A DNA stretch of 64,000 nucleotides from Zhengitettix transpicula (GCA_037074705.1 CM073591.1:131509032-131573031), one strand, 5' to 3'. Positions 1 through 10,333 are shown, counted from the stretch's first letter. The notes: generated by a model from the letters alone, not told the origin. Numbers and translations are program-made.

Positions 1-1055
1 GCTTGTTTAAATCTACACGGTTTTTAGTCGATGTTCGGCCATTTACGTCATTTACGTTAAACACAAGGCTGTCGATCTCGTAATTACGCTTCATATAAGT
101 TTAACTTGGAAAACAGGCCGTGTATCTATGTCATGAATGCGAGTGGGTGGGAATGAAAAAGCAGCCCGTGTGATATTGTTAGGCAACTCTGGTCTCAATT
201 ATTTTGGAGGACTGGGGGAAGATTCTTTTTTCTTCCGCAGTGCCCAGGAAACGTTGCTTGGTGGCCACATGTTGAGACAAGCAAGCAATTTGTCTCGGAA
301 TGTTGGTGCGTCTGCTGCGCCTTGTTACAGCGTCTCGCTCCATATACTCCCTCTTGTCCTGGTCGCATCACTTCCTCTTTGGATTGGTCACGTCCGTAAT
401 TCTCATCTAACATCAAGTATCTTGCATGTATTTTTATATATACAATTCGGCATTCTTACTTTTACATGTAAAAATTCAAACCTTTCAAAATTCCCATAAT
501 GTTGATCGTGAATCGCGTTATATACTCTTTCCCAAATTAAATATTTAACTTTTAACCTAAAACTCAAATCAACATTACGAATAGAAATAACTGAATTTAT
601 TCGAAATTTCCCAACTTTCCATAGTCCCTTCACCTTTCCTCCTTCATCTCTCACACTAATTTCCTACAGTATATATCATCAGCAGTAGACTATATATGAT
701 CAGCTTTTTCAACGTATATTATATTGTGTACCCTCATTCACACTTTTACTGGCAGATTATGTCTTCAATAATGTATTAAGCTGTTTTGATCCACTCTCTC
801 GAGTCTCATTAATGTCCTTCTCATCAGCCTGTGGTTATGATCTCGTTGTGGACTCCCAATTCAGAACTCTCCGTTACCATATGCAGTTTTTTGTATAGCT
901 CACAACAATTTTAGACCTGTTTAGAATGTTCAATACATCATGAGCTGTAAAATATAGAAACTTACACAATTCATCACTAGATAGAGATACGATGGGTATT
1001 CAGAAGCTAAGGTTAGAAATCATGCAGTGAAACATGTATATTTTATTTCAAACAA
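1..1055. other. AT-rich flank with no recognised gene
   Basis: Several short open frames occur on both strands between about 137 and 654, but they overlap one another and none shows a motif I recognise. There is no convincing splice structure. I see nothing else to annotate here. Confidence 0.5.
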
Positions 1056-1059
1056 TCAA

Positions 1060-1200
1060 TAGTGTTTCACGTTCTCGTCTGAAGTCAATTTTCGGTCGCC
1101 GAAGTGCCCCTTCAAGTGTGGAAAGAGGTGAAAGTGGTTTGGAGCGAGGTCCGGGCTGTAGGGATGGTGGTCGATGATATCCCAGCGAAAATGTTACAAC
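1060..1200 (-). pseudogene. mariner/Tc1-type transposase, C-terminal fragment
   Basis: Read on the minus strand, one frame gives the third catalytic block of a mariner-type DDD transposase: HHPYSPDLAPNHFHLFPH, followed by a segment resembling the usual 'G-x-x-F-x-S-D-E-x-V' stretch (here GDRKLTSDENVKH). The frame is closed by stops on both sides, so only about 40 residues remain. The first two catalytic aspartates and the DNA-binding domain are absent. This is a dead remnant. Confidence 0.65.
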
Positions 1201-1257
1201 AGCGTTTTGGTCATCTGGGCGGTATGAGGCCACGCGTTTTGAGAGACTTTCAGCTAT

Positions 1258-1382
1258 TTTTCTTCATTTGAATGAATACCTCGGAGGGCAACAATTCGCT
1301 TCAGACGAGGAGGTGAGACATTAAACGTCAACGTGACTGAACGCGCAAGGACAGGATTTTTACGAGGAGGAAATAAAATAAA
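1258..1382 (+). pseudogene. second mariner-type transposase C-terminal fragment
   Basis: The plus strand encodes HLNEYLGGQQFASDEEVRH, a stop, and then in the same frame LNAQGQDFYEEEIK. This is the extreme C-terminal region of mariner-type transposases (LGG-x-x-F-x-SDEEV and FYEEGIK blocks). It lies head to head with the fragment at 1060-1200 but is a different copy, because the overlapping SDE motif is present in both with different sequence. It is inactive. Confidence 0.55.
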
Positions 1383-1629
1383 ATGAACACGCTTCACTGC
1401 AGATTTTGTAAACTTAGTTTATAATCACCCCTCGTAGGTTCAAAGATTGTAAATCTCGCATGTTAGTTTCATTTAATGTCTATAATTGCAAGAAAATAAC
1501 AACCCCACAGGATAAGTCAGTTTGTGTGCTGCAGTTTTACAAGATTGAATCCCCTTGTTTAAAACACAGCCTTCATTTCGCCCAAACGTTAACAAAAATC
1601 CGCTTCGTCATAAACAGATCTACGAGCGG

Positions 1630-1890
1630 CAAAAAGGATTCGTCGAAAATGGTTGCATATGCCAAGAGAAAGCAAAAGCCAGATGAAAATGTCGAGCGTA
1701 TTGGAACTGCTTTTCAACTGCGTCCTGGTCATCATAACAGGAGATTAAATTTTTTCACGGTTTAGCTGCAGGATTTGGAAGACGACACATTTTCTGGACG
1801 ACTAATCTTTACACATGAAGCAACGTTCCACCTGTCTGGTAAAGGTCATCGCCACAATATGAAAATGTAAGAGAGTTTGGTGGTCATGGA
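1630..1890 (+). pseudogene. Tc1-like transposase remnant, internally deleted
   Basis: Two plus-strand segments match parts of Tc1-like transposases. The first has the helix-turn-helix-proximal run DENVERIGTAFQLRP. The second has FTHEATFHLSGKGHRHN, which resembles the first catalytic block usually written F-S-D-E-A-T-F-H-x-S-G-K-x-N-R-H-N. The catalytic Asp is replaced by His. The stretch that should separate them is shortened and stops interrupt the frame, so this is an inactive fragment. Confidence 0.6.
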
Positions 1891-1908
1891 ATACGAAATA
1901 AGCTCACT

Positions 1909-2035
1909 GAATAATAAAGATAGCCAATTCAGACAATAAGGGTATATAAATACCACACAACGTTTCTGGGATCCTTGTGCCTTTCGTCAGGTGCTAAGAA
2001 GAGCCTAGAGAAACACAACTCCACTTGTACCGAAA
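1909..2035 (-). repeat. Penelope-like element terminal repeat, isolated copy
   Basis: This stretch is nearly identical to the sequence following the endonuclease region of the Penelope-like element at 7.3 kb. On the minus strand it contains CTGACGA (1984-1990), 17 nt, then GAAAC (1962-1966) and GTTGTGTGGTATTTATA. Further copies occur near 7310-7410, 19525-19692 and 43915-44015. It is read as an isolated 3' terminus of the same family. Confidence 0.6.
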
Positions 2036-2958
2036 CTAAATTTCATTTCTGTAGACAAAATTTACTCATATATACCACTTTATATGTTCGGAAATCATTT
2101 GGAAAATCACTTATGGCTATAATGGACCGTTGACACAAAAAACTTTGTGTCTAAAGTCTGGAATGAATGTGATTCCAGTTCACTTGTATCGTTTTTAAAT
2201 TCTTTTATATAAATACTCTTCCGTATTACATTAAAAAATATTTCTGTTTCAATGCAAAATCAACTTTCTAAACAAGTTCCCTGTTCGTGTTTAATGACAC
2301 AAAACTTTATGGAACTTAAAAAGTTTTTTTTCTCTCGTTTTCTTGTTTCAGATGAAGACATCCCACAAATCTTAGAACGGATGGGGCGGTGCTAATTAGC
2401 AGCTCATTAGCACGCAATCTGTAGTTGCACATGTGTAGCTTCGGCTATGATAGATGGTTGACGCGTGGTTTCGTCACTTCCTGCTAATGGCGTCTCTGTG
2501 ACGCCGGCAGATGTGCGAAATCAAGGTTTAAAGGAACCGTTTGGAGAACAAGGACGATACAGTATGTAGAACGTCAGTTACATAACGTGTCGTAATCAAA
2601 TAATTGGTATATATAATTGTTTCTTTAGCCGAATATTTAAATCTTAGAAAGTATATCCTGGACTCAAACAAGCTTTCCACAAATAGAGTATATACAAAGA
2701 TGATTAAACAAAGTAACTAACCGTGGTCGCATTTTTATCTCCGTTCTGGTCTTATGCTCAATAGTGCATGCAGTTGATAAAAATCGTTCAAATCTTAATT
2801 ATTTATGATATTCAGAAATTCTTGAGAGGGAGGGTAACAAAACTGTACCCAAACAAATTCCTGGAAGATATTTAGCGGGCTGAGTTTCGCTTTCTTAGAT
2901 GATTCAGTTTTTCAGCGTCAATTATTAAATAAACAATGTTAAATAACTTAAAATCATA
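2036..2958. other. AT-rich spacer with no recognised gene
   Basis: No open frame with a recognisable motif and no clear repeat boundary was found between the Penelope terminus and the mariner element. Confidence 0.4.
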
Positions 2959-2960
2959 TA

Positions 2961-4242
2961 CCACTGGGTTCAAAAAGTAAGGTGAAATTGTCATTTAAAA
3001 CTCCCGGGCAGGTAATTTTTTTCCTAGATTGGTAGGACTGTCTATAATATTTGCCAAGCGTCTGTTTGTTAAAAGATTTAATTATCTCCGAGTTACACGT
3101 GTTTTTGTAAACAACCAACAGTGAATTTTTCGATTTTTGCAATGGGCGATTTTGTTGAGAAAAGAACTTGCATCAAATTTTGTTTGCGGAACGAATATTC
3201 TTGTGATGACACGTTAAAAATGTTGCGGAAGGTCTTTGGTGATCAAACTATGGCACAAAAAACGTTTATAAGTGGTACAACGAGTTCAAAGAGGGCCGAG
3301 AACACGTTGAAGACGAACCGCGCTTTGGACGACCATCAACGTCTACCGACGAGGGCCAAGTCCAAAAAATCAAAGATTTGGTGTTTGAAAATCGTCGATG
3401 GACAATTAGAGATCTTGCTGATAGTGTTCGAATATCATTTGGCTCAGCCCAAACCATTTTGAAGAATGTTTTGTGTCTCAAACGCGTCAAGTCTCGATTT
3501 GTGCCAAAATCGCTCAATTTTTTGGAAAAAAAGCGTCGCGTTGATGTTTGTGAAACTTTGCTGTCTGACTATCAGGACCACTTGAAATGCATCATTACTG
3601 GAGACGAGACTTGGATTTACGCCTACGACCCTGAAACCACCGACCAATCCAGCGAATATCGTGCAAAAGGTGAAGCAAGACCGAAAGGACCACGGCAAAG
3701 TCGATCGAAAATCAAGGTCATGTTGACAGTTTTCTTTGATTATCGTTGTGTGGTGCACTATGAACTCCTTCCGCCGGGCCAAAGTGTCAACAAAGAATAT
3801 TATTTGAATGTTATGCGTCGTTTGCGTGAAGCTATTCGTCTGAAACGGCCGGAATCTTGGTTCCTTCATCACGATAATGCACCATGTCATACTGCATTGG
3901 TTCATCGCGACTTTTTTGCCAAAAACTCGACTCATATCGTTCCGCAACCACCGTATTCGCCTGATTTGGCTCCGTGCGACTTCTGGCTATTCAGCAAACT
4001 CAAAAGGCCAATGCGGGGACGCCGTTTTGACACGATTGAGGAGATAAAAACCGAATTGAAGAAGGTCTTGAAGGCTATACCGGCAAAAGACTATTCCGAC
4101 TGTTTCGAGGACTGGAAAAAGCGTTGGAAAAAGTGCGTTTATTGGACGAGGATTACTTTGAAGGGGATGAAATTGATTTGGAAGAATAAATAAAGAAATT
4201 ATATTTCATAAATAAATTCACCTTACTTTTTGTTCACAGTGG
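2961..4242 (+). mobile_element. mariner transposon, nearly full length, with TIRs and TA target duplication
   Basis: The 1282-bp element is bounded by terminal inverted repeats of about 26 bp. The left end begins CCACTGGGTTCAAAAAGTAA and the reverse complement of the right end begins CCACTGTGAACAAAAAGTAA. A TA dinucleotide flanks each side (2959-2960 and 4243-4244), the standard mariner target duplication. The length is typical of the family. The transposase gene inside is frameshifted, so the copy is not autonomous as sequenced, but the ends are still well matched. Confidence 0.92.
3142..4189 (+). pseudogene. mariner transposase with two frameshifts
   Basis: This encoded a cut-and-paste DDD transposase of about 345 residues. 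The start ATG at 3142 opens MGDFVEKRTCIKFCLRNEY, the N-terminal helix-turn-helix region. The frame is lost at a run of six A near 3256-3262; one more A restores the expected NVYKWYNEFKEGRE block. The catalytic core is then open: TGDETWIYAYDPE (first Asp), HHDNAPCHTA (second Asp) and YSPDLAPCDFWLF (third Asp, the D34D spacing class). A second shift near 4136-4140 takes the frame off the normal C-terminus; the alternative frame gives LLDEDYFEGDEIDLEE and stops at 4189. The core resembles vertumnana-type mariners from memory, but the subfamily is not proven. Confidence 0.9.
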
Positions 4243-4792
4243 TAAATAAGCAAATACACAGCCTGATGTCAGAAAATTTATTTAAGAAAACATTAAATAG
4301 GCCTAAACGACGTTTAGTTCTTTTTTCGGACCTTTTCAAGTTTTATCTTCAATTTATAAATTAATAACAATTTTTTTATAAAGTTTTTGAAGAACAGTTG
4401 CAAAATATTTTAATTTTACTTGTAATTTGGTATATAAAACACGGAAAACAATTTAGAGACAAGTTTCTCTTACATTATTATTAAGTTTGAAATTCCGTTA
4501 CTATATTATGTTACATAAACATCTAAAACGATAAATTTAAAAAAAAATTGTATCAGACAAGCTGTTTGAGTGGAACGGATGTGTAAACATCTCACTCATC
4601 AATCTAGGAAAATATCTTAATTCTTCATCCAAAATTATTACTTTTTCCCAATCAAAGATGTCATTATGTGTTTGGACACAACTGAGTAATTTTAAATACT
4701 CAAAAGATTCGTTATCGGGAGAAAAGTACCGATACATTACATAAATATATACTCTGACTATTGAGAAAAGTAATAAACAAATAAACATCAGC

Positions 4793-4847
4793 CGATTTTA
4801 AGTCAGAAAAAATAATTTAATTTATTAATATAAATTTAAACAACGTT
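4793..4847 (-). repeat. Penelope-type 3' terminus, inverted partner of 5685-5740
   Basis: On the minus strand this reads GACGAAACGTTGTTTAAAT and continues to TTCTGACTTAAAATCGGC. The same sequence appears on the plus strand at about 5683-5740. The two therefore form an inverted pair around 900 bp of LINE-derived DNA. The GAAACGTTG core is the signature seen in the other Penelope-like termini of this window. Confidence 0.55.
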
Positions 4848-5528
4848 TCGTCAAACTGCAAAAACGAGCCATTAGAATTATATCAGGATCAGATGCTAGA
4901 GAAAGCTGCAGGCCGCTGTTCAAAAGGCTTCATATTCTCTGACTGTACCTAGCGCTTACATATTAGAAGTACTAAAATTTGTTAAACGCAACATGAACCT
5001 TTTTACAAGTAACTGGGACAATCATGGAGGAACCGTTCAGTTCTCAGCCTCAGTCTCTACGAGTCTAGCGTCCATTATTCCAGTATCTCACTATTTAACA
5101 GCCTTCATGAACATGTAAAGAACATCAACAACTGCAACGCATTCGTCAAGGAGTGTAAAACTTTTATTGTAAATGGAACTTATTACTCCGTACACGAATT
5201 TTTGAATCGGTCTCACAATCGTTGAACTGCCTTGACTACAAAATTGCCGAATATGCTATAAATATGTAAATAGTTTGTCCAGTTTCTCTGTTTTGGTTCT
5301 GTTTTCCATGAATACCAGGAAGTGATTAGTGTCGTGTTTCTTAAAGATTGTGTGTACGATTGTGGTGACTAGACAAATGTGAAAAGATATGAATTTTTTT
5401 TAATTTTGTGAGTGTGTGTAACCTATTAATATTAATTCTGTTTATATGTAATTTATCTACTGTACATTTGTGACGAATCCTATTTCCTCATTAGAGGGCT
5501 AATGGTGAATAAATCTATCTATCTATCT
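4848..5528 (+). mobile_element. LINE 3' end (Jockey/CR1-type) with (ATCT)n tail
   Basis: The plus strand encodes LQKRAIRIISGSDARESCRP followed by LFKRLHIL, the conserved C-terminal tail of Jockey/CR1-type reverse transcriptases. After stops it continues with EVLKFVKRNMNLF. A 3' untranslated region follows and ends GTGAATAAATCTATCTATCT at about 5508-5528. The same 3' end is present in reverse at 63845-64000, which fixes the boundary of the family. This copy is 5' truncated and has several stops. Confidence 0.75.
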
Positions 5529-5660
5529 TTCGCTTATTTGACGACCTCAGCAGATGCAACAAAATTTATATTGTTTGTTTGTTATCTGCCAAATGTTTCT
5601 TAAAAATGTTATTCCAATCATTGAAATTGTTTTGTTCTTTTTGTAGTTTTAAACTTGAAC

Positions 5661-5745
5661 CTGATGAGATCGCCAAAAAGCGAAGAAACGTTGTTTAATT
5701 TTACGTTAATAAATTAATTTTTCTGACTTAAAATCGGCGAGTTTT
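5661..5745 (+). repeat. Penelope-type terminus with hammerhead-like core
   Basis: The sequence has CTGATGA at 5661-5667, then 17 nt that can pair TCGC with GCGA around a CAAAAA loop, then GAAACGTTG from 5685. CTGANGA plus GAAA separated by a short hairpin is the conserved core of hammerhead ribozymes, a motif described in Penelope-like elements. The downstream part (TTAATAAATTAATTTTTCTG) is shared in inverted orientation with 4793-4847. Confidence 0.5.
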
Positions 5746-6470
5746 TAATTTTTTGGGCCATACTTTACTCAGTGCTAGTATCGGTTTTAAAATATCGATA
5801 CCAGAGTATCCAATTTACCGGATCGAGATAAAAATTACTTTTTTAACACCGTTTGAAATTTTATAATAAGATAGAAATAGCTAGATGACAGTCAAAATGA
5901 AGTTATGATATAAATCCCTTAGTTCCTTTATTCAGGAGATTAAAAAACACAAGAGCCAAGAGCGGCAAACAAAGGCACAAAACAGTTGACAAACTCAATT
6001 ATCAACTTTATCTGTTGTTTACATCCCAATGTTTTCCATAAGACTAATTACAAAATGCAGTCTATTGAAAAAATTAGAGAAGGAGATTTTTAGAAGGATA
6101 GATACTTCGAAGTTAGACAGATAATTAATATTTATGTTACACATTAGAAAATATTTTTCTTGTAGATATTTTAATTATTATTGATTTCCTTTAGCAAACA
6201 GACACGAATTTCTTACATTCATAGAACCTTAACACTAAAAGGTTATAATAAAAATGTTACAAAAATAAAAATCCCACACTTCTTAAAAGAAACAAAATCC
6301 TTTTGCAATCGTTTGGCGCTCAAACGATTCCGTGCTTTTGAATACAGTATCTAAGTCATTCACTTGTAACTGATATTGCGGGAAGAATAAAATATTGTCT
6401 TGCCACTTGGCGGATAAATTTCTCGCATTTGAAAAGTTATGCCAATATTTATTTATTTAAATGATGAAAC
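5746..6470. other. AT-rich spacer with no recognised gene
   Basis: No coding motif or repeat boundary was identified in this interval. Confidence 0.4.
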
Positions 6471-6471
6471 T

Positions 6472-6552
6472 TTCAAATCCCTTCCTATGCTATTAAAGGG
6501 GAGTTGCCCAATGTGGATCACCCTCATGTAGCCTGTTGCCCTAAAAAAAAAA
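6472..6552 (+). mobile_element. family A retroelement, 5'-truncated 80-bp copy
   Basis: This short copy runs from TTTCAAATCCCTTCC to CCCT followed by A(11). It corresponds to only the last 80 bp of the longer family A element that follows. It is followed immediately by TTGATTAAGTA, which is repeated after the next copy (7068-7078). A fixed poly(A) end and a variable other end are the marks of a retroelement. Confidence 0.65.
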
Positions 6553-6565
6553 ATTGATTAAGTAG

Positions 6566-7066
6566 TTGAGAACCTTGTAGGAGAGATACGAAGGGCTACC
6601 TTTGGGGATACCTTTTCCTCTCCATTTTTGAACTAAGGTTCCCACAAGCCGAGCCACCTCGGCCTGTTCTGAGAGGTGTATGTTCCGGGGTCACAGACCT
6701 TGGGCCTACGGTTACAGTTGTCCGCTCTTCCCATTGGAATAGTCGGCCAGCTGCCTCCTAAACTGGTAGAGGCACGGTGAAGGGAATGCTGCGTCCCCAC
6801 AGCAAACTCCTCTCCCGCTATCGGAAGGGCGTAGGACAAGTACCCAATGCCCGACTTACCTGAAGCAGGTTTTTCTTGGGTTTTCCCTGCAAAACTTTTA
6901 GGCGAATGCCTGGTAGGATCCTTAATATATAGCCCGGGGGCCCTAGTTAACCCTTAGCTACCTTCCTCTACCCTTCCGCATCCCCCCTTTCAAATCCCTT
7001 CCTATGCTATTAAAGGGGAGTTGCCCAACGTGGAGTACCCTCATGTAGCCTGTTTCCCTAAAAAAA
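6566..7066 (+). mobile_element. family A retroelement copy with poly(A) end and target duplication
   Basis: This GC-rich element of about 500 bp starts GTTGAGAACCTTGTAGG and ends CCCT plus A(8). It is flanked on both sides by ATTGATTAAGTA (about 6553-6565 and 7067-7078), which fits a target-site duplication. At least seven related copies occur in the window with the same poly(A) end and different 5' ends. Short open frames inside, such as the antisense one at 6633-6839, are shared with other copies because the sequence is conserved; no recognisable protein is encoded. Whether it is a SINE or a LINE 3' region is undecided. Confidence 0.7.
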
Positions 7067-7619
7067 ATTGATTAAGTATCACTTGTAATAAAGAAATCAA
7101 TAAAAATATGAACTTAGGTTTCGGTTCCTGCTTTATATTCAGCTTTACCCTGCAGCTTGTCCTTACAAATAAAACTAAGTAATTTTACTAGACGTTTGTG
7201 TCACGAACTCGAGATGACCGAGTGACGATGAAACAAAACAACACGCACTCAATACAGGAAGATGGGACGACTGTCAACAACAATAACTCAAGACTCAAAA
7301 TGAATAAGAAAGATAGCCAATTGAGACAAAAAAGTGTTAGTATAAATACCACACAACGTTTCTGGCATCCTTGTCCCTTTCCTCAGGTGCGAAGAAGAGC
7401 CTAGAGCGACACAATTGCACTTGTGAAATGACAAAAAAGGGACGAAAACGCAACGACAATGGCACAACCGAGGGTTTAGCGTAATAATAAGGGATCGTAG
7501 AAATTATTGAGTGTAATAGTGTCTGTTTGTACATTAATAGCTGTGATATTTGATTTAATGTGAAGCATCTCTGAAATGAGTCTGGAATTATACCTGGTGT
7601 GTCAATGTCTAAAATCTTA

Positions 7620-7805
7620 GCATTTTTTCCAATCATATGTATGTTTAGAATTGATGACGTGTTTGGATACTACAGATTGTTTATCAACGGGAAGTTTGTA
7701 TAAGTTCTTTGATACATGTATTAAGGGAACGTTTTGTTTGTCCGATGTAGCAGGAATTACAATTTGAGCAAGTGATTTTATAAACAACACAATGTTTGCT
7801 GTAGG
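7620..7805 (-). pseudogene. GIY-YIG endonuclease domain of the Penelope-like element
   Basis: One minus-strand frame reads HCVVYKITCSNCNSCYIGQT and then KRSLNTCIKELIQTSR before a stop. The pattern 'V-Y-K-I-x-C-x-x-C-x-x-x-Y-I-G-Q-T' is the N-terminal half of the GIY-YIG nuclease found at the C-terminus of endonuclease-bearing Penelope elements. After a frameshift, DKQSVVSKHVINSKHTYDWK continues the expected H-rich second half. The frame is broken, so it is inactive. Confidence 0.75.
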
Positions 7806-8199
7806 TGTCAAGTGGGTCCTTGTGGTTTTTAATCTAGTGGGAAAGAGTATTAGTGGATCTGTAAATTATGGATATTTGATATTCTTTGAAAATTTGTATA
7901 AATTTGTAATGTAGAAACTTGTAATAAGGGAGTAGGAGAAAAAATTTGGCTTGAGGTGTTTGGGGACGATTGACAGTAGGATGTTGGATTTTTTTCAGTC
8001 TGCTGTTTGTGTGATTAATGAAAATTTAAAGGGTGCTAATTGGAGATTAAAATGTTTCGGACAATATTTAAGTTGTGTTGATGGAAATTGGAGTCAGAAA
8101 GTAAAATAGCTCTGCCTACAAGATTGTACACCATAACTCTCTTTTCGTTTGGTGGATGATCAGAAAGATAACTGACAACACGTCCAGAGTATGTAGGTT

Positions 8200-8803
8200 T
8201 CACCAATTAGTGAGAAAGGAAGTATTGTGAATAGATACGGGGACACTAAGTAAATTAAGAGAATAGTTAGATTCAAGTTCATGGATGAATTGTAGGTTGG
8301 TATGATAATTATTGAAATTATTGAGTATTAGGTTGATTTGAGAGATATTAACAATACAAAAAATGTCATCTAAATATCTGATGTAGCAAAGAGGTTGGAC
8401 AGGAAGTAGAGAAAGACAAGAATTTTCTAAATCTCTCATGACTACCTCAGCACAAAACGGACTAAGGGGACTTCCCATGGAAGATTTGATTTGATGATAC
8501 TGAACCTGATTAAACTTGAAATAAGTGTAATTGAGGATTAGAGTTATAATTCATAAAATTTCATGAAGTGAAATTTTAGTATATTGACTGAAAATACGCC
8601 ATCTGTTTTTGAAACTGTTAATGACTAAATCATTGGGGATAGTGTTGATTAAGGAAACGACATCAAGAGAAATGAAATAGTGGTCATGAGGGACGGTGAA
8701 GTGCTTGATTTTATCAATTAATCGGTAAGAAGTGTAGGAGGAAATGTGTAAGGGACTGACAGTAGAAGCAACAATTCTAAAAGATAGGTCAGGTTTGTGT
8801 ACT
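8200..8803 (-). pseudogene. Penelope-like reverse transcriptase fragment
   Basis: This is the central part of a Penelope-type RT, which copies the element's RNA into DNA. Visible blocks are KVHKPDLSFRIVAS (fingers), FISLDVVSLINTIPNDL (first catalytic Asp), YHQIKSSMGSPLSPFCAEVV and CYIRYLDDIFCI (the YLDD pair of Asp). All are in one frame, broken by a single TGA near 8551. Two more stops and frameshifts occur further on before the endonuclease domain. The 5' part of the gene is displaced to 10334 and beyond by an insertion. Confidence 0.85.
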
Positions 8804-8807
8804 TTAG

Positions 8808-10333
8808 CACGTTGAGTGCCACGGATTTGATACCATGGGTTCCCCACGGGCCAATATATATTTTTTTAATTTAGTAGTTTGGACTTGCCTAACACAAGAT
8901 AGATTGTTCCCAACTACATTTGACAACGGAAATATGTTTTACTTGCAGAAAATAGTTTAGTTCACCGATGAACTCACGGCACACCAGTGTCACAATTATC
9001 ACTGAGTGCCATGAGTACACCGGTGAACTCAATTCGGTGTGTTCAATTATCATAACCTTAGCACTAATTCAACTCACTTTGAGGGTAAATACTTTACCCC
9101 CACCCATACTTATAGACCCTTTTTAATTTTCCAAAAAAATTTTAAAAAACCTTGGGGTGGGAGAGTGAAACATCTACTTCGTTTTTATGTTTGTATAAAA
9201 TAATAATAAAACTATATATTTGGGCAAAAATAAAATTATGGTACGTATTCAAAATTATTAATTATGGGTAACATGGAAACATGATTCACATGAAAACTTG
9301 TCACATTCTTCACATAATGTTGTGTAACGCGTGTATTTTGGTTTAGTTTAGCTTTGTCTCGGAAGTGTTGTTTGCTGTGGTTTGGAGAATTCGAAATCCT
9401 GCACATGCGTGGGAGGAGATAAATATTTCCATCAAAGTAACTTTCGTGTCCTGTCTCGATTATTGGCCTCAACACGACAGAATAGTTGGCCAGTGTTGAC
9501 TATGGAACTGCAGCTGCGTGCTATAACTCTTGTGACAATGTAAGAATCAGTGAAACTGACATTTCGACGAAGTTTTCTAATAATGAAAAAAGTAAAGGAA
9601 TGGGAGGCTATAATGGAGGGAACGGAGATAAGCTTTTGAAACTGGACAGTTGTTCTGCGCTCACCGCAGCTGGTGGATGTGATTATGAGAGGCTCCGTAA
9701 AGTTGTTGTCTCTGATATATCCGAGACAGAATCGTCGTGACAAAGGGGCCACAATTTGTTCGTGAAGAGTTCATCGAAGCCACACAATTTAGTACTACGG
9801 CTTGCCAGCAATCAATCCCGGAGGCCGACCCCTTAGCCAGTGGTCAACCCCTGAGTCGACGCCTTTCAATGGTCCTGACTAAAGTCATCACTGCAGTTAA
9901 CCCGTTCTGCCGGCTGTGAGATACGGAGACGCCGGTACGAGAGCTACAGCGAGCAACACAACACAGAATAGCAGTACGTATTTGGTACGGGCAGCAGATC
10001 TCTTCTATGTAAAAACCACAGGTACCTGAGATAAGAGTTTTTCATGCTTAACTGTAATAAACTTATATAAAATTTCTGTAATGGTCAATATTTTTTGATT
10101 TAACGTAAAAAATAATTCTTTACAGTTGAGACTTGCTTCACATCTGTTGGCCATTTTAGGAAACAACTCTTTGGTATCTCATAAGACTTCAATTCGCTCC
10201 GTTTTGATTTAGTAAAATACACAGCCGCTAGAAGGCAAACTTAAATCATGATCGAGCTGAGTTCACCCGTGAACTCGTGGCTCTTCCGCAAACCACGTCT
10301 GAGTTCAGCGGTGAACTCATGGCATTCAATGTG
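8808..10333. mobile_element. TIR transposon (piggyBac-like ends) inserted in the Penelope RT
   Basis: The ends are inverted: CACGTTGAGTGCCACGG on the left and CACATTGAATGCCATGAG on the reverse complement of the right. TTAG flanks both sides (8804-8807 and 10334-10337). Removing the 1526 bp and one TTAG rejoins the RT frame exactly, giving AYALPKVHKP, the classic Penelope RT motif. A 4-bp TTAA-like duplication and CAC...TTGA...TGCCA ends suggest the piggyBac superfamily. Palindromes of the form GTTCACC-GGTGAAC recur near both ends. No recognisable transposase is present; short frames at 9486-9919 are unassigned. It is probably a non-autonomous copy. Confidence 0.8.
9486..9740 (+). CDS. short unassigned open frame inside the TIR transposon
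   Basis: An 84-codon open frame begins MASVDYGTAAACYNS and ends SDISETESS. It lies in the centre of the 8808-10333 transposon. The acidic C-terminal end is compatible with the N-terminal region of some transposases, but nothing diagnostic is visible and the next 180 bp shift frame. It may be a relic of the element's gene or chance. Confidence 0.15.
   Translation: MASVDYGTAAACYNSCDNVRISETDISTKFSNNEKSKGMGGYNGGNGDKLLKLDSCSALTAAGGCDYERLRKVVVSDISETESS

Larger units (their letters stand above)
7310..8803 (-). mobile_element. Penelope-like element (RT plus GIY-YIG), main part
   Basis: The minus strand carries a degenerate Penelope-like retroelement. Coordinates descend from the point where a TTAG-flanked transposon splits it (8804) to the terminal motif near 7310-7410. 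In order it encodes the start of the RT (KVHKPDLSFRIVAS), the catalytic Asp block (ISLDVVSLINTIP), MGSPLSPFCAEVVM, the YLDD active site, a post-RT segment (YSGRVVSYLSDHPPNEKR), and a GIY-YIG endonuclease remnant (HCVVYKITCSNCNSCYIGQT). It ends with the CTGAGGA/GAAACGTTG terminus seen elsewhere. The upstream continuation of the RT is at 10334-10372. Confidence 0.85.

Noticed and set aside
6633..6839. A 68-codon open frame that recurs almost unchanged in another family A copy (47098-47304)
   Set aside because: It is antisense to the poly(A) direction of the element, other copies break it, and it has no recognisable motif. Sequence conservation of the repeat is enough to explain it.
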